Shown in pieces: positions 1 through 5,432 of a stretch of 6,674 nucleotides of DNA (position 1 is the stretch's first letter; the number at the start of each line of letters is the position of its first letter). The position numbers and the translations under genes were made by a program. Source of the DNA: Phycisphaerae bacterium (GTDB lineage Bacteria; Planctomycetota; Phycisphaerae; Sedimentisphaerales; Anaerobacaceae); assembly GCA_030630315.1 (NCBI GenBank), contig DAOVNI010000093.1, positions 1 through 6,674 on the forward strand. Reading direction: 5' to 3'. The notes below the pieces were generated by a model that was not told the origin of the DNA, did not search any database, and saw only the letters and a program-made list of their open reading frames with translations.

Positions 1-112
1 CCGTTACTAATTTAGCGTCCTTGGGGCGAGAATAGATTTTTCCCGTGGATTGAAGGTCGCTGGGTTGGAGATTTGTGCCCCCACATCTCAGACATTTCTT
101 TTCCTCATTCAT
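1..112 (-). CDS. Small zinc-ribbon protein, N-terminal part, cut by window edge
   Basis: Reading the minus strand from an ATG at 112 gives 37 codons without a stop before the window ends. The translation begins MNEEKKCLRCGGTNLQPSDL and continues QSTGKIYSRPKDAKLVT. The Cys-X2-Cys-Gly-Gly knuckle at residues 7-12 is half of a zinc ribbon. The pattern of CxxCG, then N-L, a Q-S-T-G-K-I-Y segment and an R-P-K segment matches a widespread family of roughly 65-residue single zinc-ribbon proteins. In that family a second CxxC pair lies near residue 50, which would be outside this window. An in-frame ATG lies 15 bp upstream, but the start at 112 has an AAAGG-like ribosome site about 7 bases ahead and is preferred. 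The family has no well-defined function; nucleic-acid or metal binding is only a guess. Confidence 0.7.
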   Translation of the reverse strand, partial: MNEEKKCLRCGGTNLQPSDLQSTGKIYSRPKDAKLVT

Positions 113-159
113 AATCCAACCTTTCATCTAATATTTTCATATAACTCTTAGATAACTGT

Positions 160-180
160 GAGGCCGTTGAAAAAGGCCTC
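160..180. other. Perfect 6-bp stem-loop between two minus-strand genes
   Basis: GAGGCC (160-165) and GGCCTC (175-180) form a perfect 6-bp stem around a 9-base A-rich loop. On the plus strand it is followed by the moderately T-rich TATTTCT, and on the minus strand by no T-run. It lies 85 bp past the end of the small secreted ORF and 48 bp before the zinc-ribbon gene. It could be a weak terminator or a transcript-processing hairpin between them. No clear direction can be assigned. Confidence 0.35.
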
Positions 181-265
181 TATTTCTGATACATATAATA
201 CTTGAAGTGGGTGAAAGGTTACAAGTGAATATTCCGAAAGCGTGGAATTGTTTTTTACGGCGATA

Positions 266-478
266 TTATTCGCTATTCTGGCTGTACGGCTGCCTACGGG
301 CTGAAAAGAATTTTAAGGGAGATGTTTTTGAGCGTTCAGGAGCCTGTTTTGCTCTGGCGGGGGATTCAGCCGTATTTTTTGCACTTTGGGCTATGGCCGA
401 TTGTTCCTGCCAGCTAATTGCCGACAAAAAAACGAGGCTCAATAAAGCAAATCCAAGAACCAACTGATTTCCTTTCAT
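266..478 (-). CDS. Probable small secreted protein, function unknown
   Basis: This is a 70-residue ORF. The first 30 residues look like a Sec signal peptide: a lysine at position 2, a hydrophobic core of about 17 residues (LVLGFALLSLVFLSAIS), and an Ala-X-Ala site (Ser-Ala-Ile-Ala) near residue 30. The remaining ~40 residues are polar and basic, rich in Ala, Ser, Lys and Pro, with no recognisable domain. An AGG ribosome site lies about 8 bases before the ATG at 478. The opposite strand carries an overlapping ORF starting at GTG 207 or 225. Its product is rich in Cys, Trp and Arg and lacks any domain, so the minus-strand reading is preferred. The mature part is so short that a degraded gene remnant is also possible. 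Confidence 0.45.
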   Translation of the reverse strand: MKGNQLVLGFALLSLVFLSAISWQEQSAIAQSAKNTAESPARAKQAPERSKTSPLKFFSARRQPYSQNSE

Positions 479-512
479 ATTGTTACCTGCAAGTTGTAGT
501 TATAGTAATAAA

Positions 513-564
513 GGGCCGTTTCGCCGGCTGGGGCACTCACCACGTAGTAAGGGGCCCACTCACC
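513..564. repeat. GC-rich patch with hairpin and imperfect direct repeat
   Basis: GGGGCACTCACC (530-541) recurs as GGGGCCCACTCACC (551-564), differing by a two-base insertion, with a 9-base spacer. Beside it, GCCG-TTTCGC-CGGC (about 514-527) forms a 4-bp hairpin. The patch stands out from the AT-rich DNA on either side. It lies in the leader of the minus-strand ORF at 478, so it could be a structured 5' UTR or an operator pair. It matches no riboswitch class that I recognise. Confidence 0.3.
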
Positions 565-613
565 CTATATTTTATTTTTTGGCAGGGAGGTTGATATTTT
601 TGGAAGTTTATTC

Positions 614-642
614 TTGACGGATAAATACAAATAGGTTTTATT
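614..642 (+). promoter_or_regulatory. Candidate sigma-70 promoter for the OmpA-type lipoprotein gene
   Basis: TTGACG (614-619) matches the -35 consensus at five of six positions. After a 17-base spacer comes TTTATT (637-642), a four-of-six match to the -10 box. This would give a 5' leader of about 115 bases before the ATG at 766. A second -10-like box, TATACT (735-740), lies nearer the gene but has no matching -35. Confidence 0.35.
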
Positions 643-765
643 TACAGGCGAGGGTGATGAAGAACGCGGAATTTGTCTGGCTGTAATAGCTTATAAAAAA
701 GAGCTTGTGTATTTTATAGGACGGTAAAAATATTTATACTTTAGTTTCTTGGAAAGGATTGAATA

Positions 766-1533
766 ATGCGAATTGTCAAACTTTCGGTGGTTTTTCTTGT
801 ATGTGCCTGTGTCGTGCTGATAAATGGTTGTGGCCCGGAGCTGCAGGACCTCAGAATTCAAAACGCCGCACTGAACAAAAACAAAGCGAAGCTTGAGAGT
901 GCACTGCAAGCTGCAAAGCTAAAACTTGGACAGTTAGAAGGACAACTTGCTTACGCTAAAGAACGCGCCGGTATCGATGAAGGTGCGCTGAAACAACAAA
1001 TTGCCGCACTTCGGGAAGACATAGGAAAGAAGAAGGAATTGATTGCTTCAATGCAGCAGCGGCTGCTTGGCGGCGTGATGCTGCCGGTCGAACTCAGTAT
1101 TATGCTGGAGGATTTTGCCGAGCGCGAGGAAATGGTTACCTACGACCCGAACCGGGGCATAGTGAAGTTCGAGAGTGATTTGCTTTTCAAGAGCGGCAGC
1201 GACGAGGTGTTGCCGGCGGCAGTGGGCGCGGTTAAGTCGCTTTGCAAGATTCTGAATACCGAAGAAGGCAAAAAATTTGATATTATAATTGCCGGTCACA
1301 CTGACGACCAGCCGATTCGCTATTCGCGCGCAAAGCATCCGACCAACTGGCACCTGTCGGCCCACAGGGCAATATCCGTGCTGAACGTGATGGCGAAGAA
1401 CAATATTGCTTCGAAGCGGCTGAGCGCACGAGGCTTTGGCGAATTCCGGCCGATTGTGCCGAATGAACCTGGCAACAAAGGCAATCAACAAAACAGACGA
1501 GTCGAGATTTACATTGTCCCCGAGGGAATGTAG
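766..1533 (+). CDS. OmpA/MotB-family peptidoglycan-binding lipoprotein
   Basis: The 255-residue product is predicted to be a lipoprotein anchored in the outer membrane that grips peptidoglycan non-covalently. Residues 1-22 are a lipoprotein signal ending in Ile-Asn-Gly-Cys, with Cys22 as the acylated residue. Residues ~25-105 are charged and rich in Leu, Ala, Lys, Gln and Glu with heptad-like spacing, suggesting a coiled-coil stalk. Residues ~135-253 are the OmpA C-terminal domain. Visible landmarks are F-x-S-x-x-L-L-F-x-S-G-S near 155-165, A-G-H-T-D-D, the helix motif L-S-x-x-R-A-x-S-V, R-G-F-G-E-x-R-P and N-R-R-V-E-I. The Asp of G-H-T-D and the Arg of N-R-R-V-E are the usual diaminopimelate-binding residues. 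The ATG at 766 has a strong AAAGGA ribosome site 7 bases upstream. The layout resembles Pal or a stator-like MotB without a membrane helix; the lipobox favours a cell-envelope stabilising role over flagellar MotB. It appears to be a single-gene unit. Confidence 0.9.
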   Translation: MRIVKLSVVFLVCACVVLINGCGPELQDLRIQNAALNKNKAKLESALQAAKLKLGQLEGQLAYAKERAGIDEGALKQQIAALREDIGKKKELIASMQQRLLGGVMLPVELSIMLEDFAEREEMVTYDPNRGIVKFESDLLFKSGSDEVLPAAVGAVKSLCKILNTEEGKKFDIIIAGHTDDQPIRYSRAKHPTNWHLSAHRAISVLNVMAKNNIASKRLSARGFGEFRPIVPNEPGNKGNQQNRRVEIYIVPEGM

Positions 1534-1582
1534 TCGTGATTCGTTGTTAGATTTACGACCCATAAGGGGACACCATTTTGAG

Positions 1583-1612
1583 GGTTCGGGTTCCATTTTG
1601 CGAACCCGAACC
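1583..1612. repeat. Perfect 11-bp inverted repeat downstream of the OmpA-type gene
   Basis: GGTTCGGGTTC (1583-1593) and GAACCCGAACC (1602-1612) are exact reverse complements around an 8-base loop, a strong stem-loop on either strand. It sits 50 bp after the OmpA-type stop. The following bases (AATTAGG) are not a T-tract, so it is not a textbook intrinsic terminator, though it could still stabilise or end the transcript. The octamer CCATTTTG occurs just before the stem and again across the loop (1573-1580 and 1593-1600). Confidence 0.7.
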
Positions 1613-1622
1613 AATTAGGTGT

Positions 1623-1684
1623 GAGCCTGGGCTCGATTGGTACGGGATTGGAAAATGGGGACATAGGTGCGAGGTACGAGCACC
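1623..1684. repeat. Two further small palindromes just before the kinase gene
   Basis: GAGCC-TG-GGCTC (1623-1634) is a near-continuous palindrome. GGTGC (1666-1670) pairs with GCACC (1680-1684) around a 9-base loop that ends 11 bp before the kinase ATG. Between them GATTGG occurs twice, 11 bp apart (1635 and 1646), and GGGGACA at 1657-1663 repeats GGGGACA at 1567-1573. With the 11-bp stem at 1583-1612, this makes a palindrome-dense spacer that may be a relic of a short mobile repeat or a structured leader. Confidence 0.4.
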
Positions 1685-1695
1685 CGCATACGAGA

Positions 1696-2157
1696 ATGGC
1701 AGAACGCACTTTAATTATTATCAAGCCGGATGGCATACATCGGCATTTGGCCGGTGAGATAATCGGGCGGTTTGAAAAAAAGGGCTTTAAGCTCGTTGCC
1801 GCAAAATTTATGCAAACCTCTGAAGAGCTGGCCCGCCAACTCTATGCCGTTCATCAAGGCAAACCCTTCTTTGAAGGTTTAGTAAAGTATCTCTCTTCGG
1901 CACCGATACTTGTGATGGTCTGGGAAGCGGAGGGTGTTATAAATATGGCACGCAAGATGATGGGGGCGACTTTCGGCTACGATGCTGAGCCGGGCACTAT
2001 TCGGGGAGACTTTGGCTGTTCAAAAGGATACAACCTCGTTCACGGCTCGGACAGCGCCGAATCGGCTGAGCAGGAAATCAAGCTGTTTTTCAGGCCTGAT
2101 GAAATCATCAACTACGAAATAGCTGATGCAGACTGGCTCTACGGCAAAAACGATTAG
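1696..2157 (+). CDS. ndk: Nucleoside diphosphate kinase
   Basis: This cytoplasmic enzyme passes the terminal phosphate of ATP to other nucleoside diphosphates through a phosphohistidine intermediate and so balances NTP and dNTP pools. From ATG 1696 it has 153 residues, normal for the family. Hallmarks in order are T-L-I-I-I-K-P-D-G (Lys10), Tyr50, Arg86 in M-A-R-K-M-M-G, Thr92, P-G-T-I-R-G-D-F-G (Arg103), Asn113 and the active-site His116 in N-L-V-H-G-S-D-S. The frame stays open back to a GTG at 1621. The extra 25 residues have no family counterpart and would run through palindromic spacer DNA, so 1696 is preferred. No good ribosome site precedes it; the nearest purine run, GAGG at 1671, is too far away. 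The small hairpin 1666-1684 ends 11 bp upstream and could affect initiation. The gene runs alone and converges on the minus-strand operon. Confidence 0.95.
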   Translation: MAERTLIIIKPDGIHRHLAGEIIGRFEKKGFKLVAAKFMQTSEELARQLYAVHQGKPFFEGLVKYLSSAPILVMVWEAEGVINMARKMMGATFGYDAEPGTIRGDFGCSKGYNLVHGSDSAESAEQEIKLFFRPDEIINYEIADADWLYGKND

Positions 2158-2160
2158 TCC

Positions 2161-2200
2161 GAAAAAACGACTCTGAGCTATATTTTTTCGCAGAGCTTTT
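2161..2200. terminator. Probable bidirectional terminator between converging genes
   Basis: CTCTG (2171-2175) and CAGAG (2191-2195) form a 5-bp stem around a 15-base loop. On the minus strand the stem is followed by TCGTTTTTTC, a good U-tract for stopping the permease operon. On the plus strand it is followed by CTTTTA, a weaker tract just past the kinase stop. The long loop and short stem make it moderate in strength. Confidence 0.5.
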
Positions 2201-2282
2201 ACAGCACCCCCCAGCATAGATTTGTCCCTGATGTTCAAATTGCAGCCGAGTAAAATTTTCTGACCGCCTAATAAATTGGCGC

Positions 2283-2996
2283 TCACAGCCCCAGAAACTG
2301 AATAGCCAGCCCGCAAAGACATATAGTCGCCCCGGCTATAACGTGAGCGAAGCGCTGCAGCCGGGTCAATGGAATAAAGCTCACTCCTGCTCTGGAAAGC
2401 AGAACCGCGCCAAGCATCGTGCCAATCGTAACTATGCCGAACACACACGTCACCACTACCAATCCAAAGAAACTGTTCCGCGCAGCCGGATACATCAGGA
2501 TGGGAATCAAAGGCTCACACGGGCCGAACACAAAAATGACAAACAGCGTCCAGGGCGCGATGCTCACAGCGGCCTTGCCGTTGTGGACGTGTGAGTGCTC
2601 CAGATGATGGCTGTGCGTGTGCGTATGTGCAGTCTCGCTTGTGTGAGTATGACTGTGTTCGTGGGGTTGCTTCCGGTACGCCCGGCGCAGTCCCCACACC
2701 AAATATACCAGCCCGAATGCGATAAGCAGCCATGCCGCCAGGTTCCCCCGAAAGGATTCCACTATCTTCAGCTTTTTGACCGCCAGCCCTAACGACACAC
2801 CTATCAGGCCCAGCACCACCGAACTGCCTATGTGCCCCAGCCCGCACAAAAGCGTTATTAAGGTGGTTTTCGCCACCGACCATTTTCGCGCCCACGACAT
2901 CATGATGAAGGGTAAATAATGGTCCGGGCCTAATATAGTGTGGAAGAAACCTATGGAAGCAGCGGTAATAATAAGGGCACCCAGCTCCGCCGTCAT
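2283..2996 (-). CDS. NicO/UreH-like metal permease with histidine-rich loop
   Basis: The 237-residue inner-membrane protein probably moves a transition metal ion; Ni or Co is the usual assignment for such families, but the ion cannot be read from sequence. About six hydrophobic segments are visible (near residues 5-31, 43-75, 85-102, 147-171, 176-202 and 210-236). The first contains His19-Thr-Ile-Leu-Gly-Pro-Asp25-His26. This recalls the H-x4-D-H metal signature of NiCoT transporters and the related H-A-x-x-P-D-H of UreH-type proteins, but has one extra residue. Residues 112-138 between helices 3 and 4 hold 12 histidines, mostly alternating with Thr, Ser or Glu, a likely metal-binding loop. 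Helix 4 has the conserved-looking F-G-P-C-E-P-L-I-P. A GGAG ribosome site lies 5 bases before the ATG. It is the last gene of the run, 64 bp after the porin. A TauE/SafE-like exporter is the main alternative, so direction of transport is uncertain. Confidence 0.75.
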   Translation of the reverse strand: MTAELGALIITAASIGFFHTILGPDHYLPFIMMSWARKWSVAKTTLITLLCGLGHIGSSVVLGLIGVSLGLAVKKLKIVESFRGNLAAWLLIAFGLVYLVWGLRRAYRKQPHEHSHTHTSETAHTHTHSHHLEHSHVHNGKAAVSIAPWTLFVIFVFGPCEPLIPILMYPAARNSFFGLVVVTCVFGIVTIGTMLGAVLLSRAGVSFIPLTRLQRFAHVIAGATICLCGLAIQFLGL

Positions 2997-3020
2997 ACTA
3001 ACTCCCCCAAAAAAACCAAA

Positions 3021-3041
3021 ATAAAATCGTTTTCATTCTCA
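3021..3041 (-). promoter_or_regulatory. Possible Fur-family-like AT-rich site before the permease gene
   Basis: In the 64-bp gap between the porin stop and the permease start, the minus strand reads TGAGAATGAAAACGATTTTAT, which weakly resembles the TGATAAT-based Fur box. The match is partial and AT-rich DNA gives such matches by chance. It is listed because a second, better match lies at the head of the same gene run (6597-6611). Confidence 0.15.
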
Positions 3042-3060
3042 CCATATAAAACTTTGGCAC

Positions 3061-4359
3061 TTAAAAGGTCATTTGTGCTCGCACACCTAATACAACGGCA
3101 TCGCTGACCGTTTTGTCGCCGCCCGGGTTGCCAATGTACTGAACACTCGGACTGATATTCAGCCACGGCGTTACCTGCACACTGTAATAAAGTTCAAGAG
3201 CATTTTCATAATCATCGGTATAACTCGTAGATGCCTTGTCGCTGAAAATGCCTTGAGCAAAACCTGCGCCGAGCACATCATCGTCACGGCCTTCTAAAAG
3301 GCCCTGATACTGAAAACCAACGCTCCAGAAATTGGAAATATCGTTCCTCTCGCTGTTTGCGTAGCCGTACCTGAAGAACACACCGAGGCCCTGGCTGTCC
3401 TCAGCATCAGCATTCTCCTTAACCAGCATCTGGTCGCAGCTAAGATAAAAGCCGGCATCATCGCGGTAACTCTTGCCGGCGTCCCCATAGTCCGTGTTGG
3501 CCTTCGGCTGTGGGTCATACCACAGGCCTGCACGATATGCCCCCTGCAGCGGGCCGTTTGCAGAATCAAATTGCGGCGTAATGCCCGCCTCGAAAATGTA
3601 TAAGAAATAGTCTTCGTCGCGGAATGTGGTTCTAAAGCCGGTCTCCCTTACATCAGCCTGAGCATCCGCTACTGCTGCCGATACATACCAGAGCTTGGTG
3701 GGCTTATAGTGAACAGCTACACCGAGGCCGTAGTCTGGAAACGGGATGGTCGGGTTGTTAATCAGGGCGTTATTAAGGAACTGCGTGGTTTCATCATTGG
3801 CGTAGCTGCTGCAATCAAATGCTACCGGGCAGCCGTGATGTTCGAATCCGCCGGTGAGGTCCATCTTACCAATCCGCAGATGGAAGGTATCATTGAACAT
3901 AACCTGTTCATACCACAGTTCGGTAACGTCCATCGAGCGTCTCGGTGCGCCATCACCGTTTACGCCGAATGCACTGCCTACCGATGGAGTATCAATGCCG
4001 CCGGATTTCGACCATTTCCCTTCGGTGAGCATATACAAGCTGCCGCCTTCGATACCCAGCAGCTTTCCAAGGTCCGCCGAAAGCTCCAGGTCATAGCTGC
4101 CCGAATATCGACCGGCCCGGCGGTGCTTGCTGATGCCGCCCCGAACATTCTGCTGATAAATCTGTGTAACACCTAATCCCAGTTCTATACCGCTCTCGGC
4201 AAGACCGTCACCGAGGCCAAAGAAGCCGTCTGTCAGTGTCTCCTGCTCCCAGATATTACCGGCGTAATCTATCTGTTCGGATTTGGCATTGTCCGCTCCT
4301 GAAAGATTCGCTGCACTTAACAGAATCGCCACACTTAAAAGAATTCTTATCTTGTCCAG
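3061..4359 (-). CDS. OprB-family outer-membrane porin, probable CTG start
   Basis: The 432-residue product is a 16-strand-type OprB (carbohydrate-selective porin family) beta-barrel that lets small solutes cross the outer membrane. Family landmarks in order: W-E-Q-E-T-L-T-D-G-F-F-G-L-G-D-G-L near residue 45, the G-I-E-L-G-L segment, K-L-L-G-I-E-G-G, L-W-Y-E-Q followed by L-R-I-G-K-M-D-L, a P-D-Y-G-L-G-V strand, Q-G-L-G-V-F-F-R-Y-G, G-R-D-D-D-V-L-G-A-G-F, and Q-Y-I-G-N-P-G-G near the end. It ends in Phe, as barrels recognised by the BAM complex do. The first conventional start, GTG 4332, would begin inside the hydrophobic core of the signal peptide and has no ribosome site. Reading back nine codons reaches CTG 4359, 5 bases after a perfect AAAGGAG, and gives a complete signal peptide (MDKIRILLSVAILLSAANLSGA). 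It follows the secreted-protein gene by 36 bp. Family names imply sugar transport, but in this operon a metal or metal-complex substrate is equally possible. Confidence 0.88.
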   Translation of the reverse strand: MDKIRILLSVAILLSAANLSGADNAKSEQIDYAGNIWEQETLTDGFFGLGDGLAESGIELGLGVTQIYQQNVRGGISKHRRAGRYSGSYDLELSADLGKLLGIEGGSLYMLTEGKWSKSGGIDTPSVGSAFGVNGDGAPRRSMDVTELWYEQVMFNDTFHLRIGKMDLTGGFEHHGCPVAFDCSSYANDETTQFLNNALINNPTIPFPDYGLGVAVHYKPTKLWYVSAAVADAQADVRETGFRTTFRDEDYFLYIFEAGITPQFDSANGPLQGAYRAGLWYDPQPKANTDYGDAGKSYRDDAGFYLSCDQMLVKENADAEDSQGLGVFFRYGYANSERNDISNFWSVGFQYQGLLEGRDDDVLGAGFAQGIFSDKASTSYTDDYENALELYYSVQVTPWLNISPSVQYIGNPGGDKTVSDAVVLGVRAQMTF

Positions 4360-4364
4360 ATTGA

Positions 4365-4371
4365 CTCCTTT
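4365..4371 (-). promoter_or_regulatory. Ribosome binding site that points to a CTG start for the porin
   Basis: AAAGGAG on the minus strand is followed, after the 5 bases TCAAT, by CTG (4359-4357). No ATG, GTG or TTG lies at usable spacing. This site fixes the porin start nine codons upstream of the first conventional start codon. Confidence 0.6.
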
Positions 4372-4395
4372 CTCTGCGCAAAAATACTTTGTAAC

Positions 4396-5373
4396 TTAAA
4401 CTCCACATTCCAGTGCGGTACATTCCAGCCAGTGCAAAGCGAGAATCGCCAAATCCAGCAGGTTGACACGGCAGTCTTGGTTCAAATCGCCAAGCGGATA
4501 GGGATGGTTCGGGTCGCCACATTGTGGCACCGCGTAGGCTATGATAGTTTCTCCGACAATGCCTTCAAGCTGCATACCCATCATCGGATTCCGCCAAGCA
4601 GGGTGTGCTTCGCCTTGTGCAAAAAGCAGATAGGTGGCTTCTTGTGGAAGCCGCGGAGCCACTTCCTCCAATAGCCACAACTCGAAATCTACTGATGTGC
4701 CACCAAAGTAGCCTAATGGGTCGTCGAGTGTGGTGGTACCCATACCCGCTGTGGTCAGTTCACTGACCGGAATAATAAATCCATTCCACCGGTAGTTGTC
4801 GAAGGTTATATCAATGGTGTTCGAGCCTGCAAAGGGTGTGTCATAGTACCAGTCGAAGCTTACCTCGAAAGCCCAGTTCGATGCGGCTGACGGGGCATAC
4901 GTCCCGCCATTAGGCATTCCATCAACCGGCCCGCGAGTCCCGTCGGCTGCGGGATCGCCAGCTTGAACTAACCGCTGGTGGGCGATAGGTTTTGCAGGAG
5001 CGACATAATCGTCGAAGGCAAGCGATACAACCTCCACCGCCCCGCCTGCCTGAAGATCTATCTTTAGCTTCACCGACCCTGTCATCGAGTGGATTCCTTC
5101 AGCGTAGCCGGGTGGATAATCGGGTTCTGATATTCCAACCGGATTCATGAAGTTGAAACTAAAGCAACCATCAGGATTGAACGTACTGCCTGTGATATCA
5201 TCGGCTGTCTGCAAAAGGTGGTCGCCCGAAATACCGGGAAGCCCCTTCGGCTGAGGCAGCAGTTGTATGTTGTTTGTGTGTATGAGCAATTCAAACTCTA
5301 TGGAAGCTGCCGGTACATCCGCCACCAATAGTATTGTCAGCAAAATAAAAGGTACAAAATTTGTTGTTTTCAT
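4396..5373 (-). CDS. Secreted protein of unknown function with C-terminal dockerin-like repeat
   Basis: A 325-residue exported protein. Residues 1-23 are a Sec signal peptide (Lys2, core FVPFILLTILLVA, cleavage after Ala22 or Ala23). The body, residues ~24-285, is rich in beta-forming and acidic stretches (for example V-E-V-V-S-L-A-F-D-D-Y-V and N-T-I-D-I-T-F-D-N-Y) and resembles the uncharacterised lectin-like or beta-sandwich domains of planctomycete surface proteins; I do not recognise a family. The C-terminus, residues ~295-325, carries one calcium-loop motif of the dockerin kind, D-x-N-x-D-x-x-V-N-x-x-D, followed by L-A-I-L-A-L-H-W-L and preceded by a C-G-D-P-N-H-P linker. True cellulosomal dockerins have two such repeats; one alone is the usual planctomycete form and may act as a sorting or attachment tag. 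The frame opens at GTG 5379, but AGGAG lies 8 bases before ATG 5373 and only 2 before the GTG, so ATG is chosen. It sits 59 bp after the TsaA-family gene and 36 bp before the porin, so it is probably co-transcribed. Confidence 0.8.
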   Translation of the reverse strand: MKTTNFVPFILLTILLVADVPAASIEFELLIHTNNIQLLPQPKGLPGISGDHLLQTADDITGSTFNPDGCFSFNFMNPVGISEPDYPPGYAEGIHSMTGSVKLKIDLQAGGAVEVVSLAFDDYVAPAKPIAHQRLVQAGDPAADGTRGPVDGMPNGGTYAPSAASNWAFEVSFDWYYDTPFAGSNTIDITFDNYRWNGFIIPVSELTTAGMGTTTLDDPLGYFGGTSVDFELWLLEEVAPRLPQEATYLLFAQGEAHPAWRNPMMGMQLEGIVGETIIAYAVPQCGDPNHPYPLGDLNQDCRVNLLDLAILALHWLECTALECGV

Positions 5374-5432
5374 AGCCACTTCTCCTAAAAAATAGGCTTA
5401 TTGTGTTCTGATACGCTCCATTTATATAGGTC

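Larger units (their letters stand above)
479..765. other. Gene-free divergent region between two genes
   Basis: This is the ~287-bp divergent intergenic stretch between the minus-strand small ORF and the plus-strand OmpA-type gene. It holds a GC-rich segment (513-564) with a short hairpin and an imperfect direct repeat, then AT-rich DNA with one reasonable sigma-70-like promoter pointing right. No ORF with coding character was seen in any frame. Confidence 0.6.

Noticed and set aside
207..467. Plus-strand ORF with GTG starts at 207 or 225, an AAAGG upstream and a TATAAT at 194-199
   Set aside because: No -35 box at proper spacing. The product has no domain or signal and is rich in Cys, Trp and Arg like an antisense shadow. 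The minus strand encodes a convincing signal peptide over the same DNA.
691..705. AGCT-flanked AT-rich inverted repeat before the OmpA-type gene
   Set aside because: Only four base pairs match around a poly-A stretch, which is expected by chance in AT-rich DNA.
1048..1614. 188-codon minus-strand ORF opposite the OmpA-type gene
   Set aside because: It lies almost wholly antisense to a clear OmpA-domain coding region and shows no recognisable domain.
1621..1695. 25-residue N-terminal extension of the nucleoside diphosphate kinase from GTG 1621
   Set aside because: It runs through palindromic spacer, has no ribosome site, and would make the enzyme longer than family members, which start a few residues before the T-L-I-I-I-K-P-D-G motif.
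3709..4176. 155-codon plus-strand ORF within the porin gene
   Set aside because: Antisense to a well-supported OprB-family coding region, with no domain and no promoter or ribosome site.
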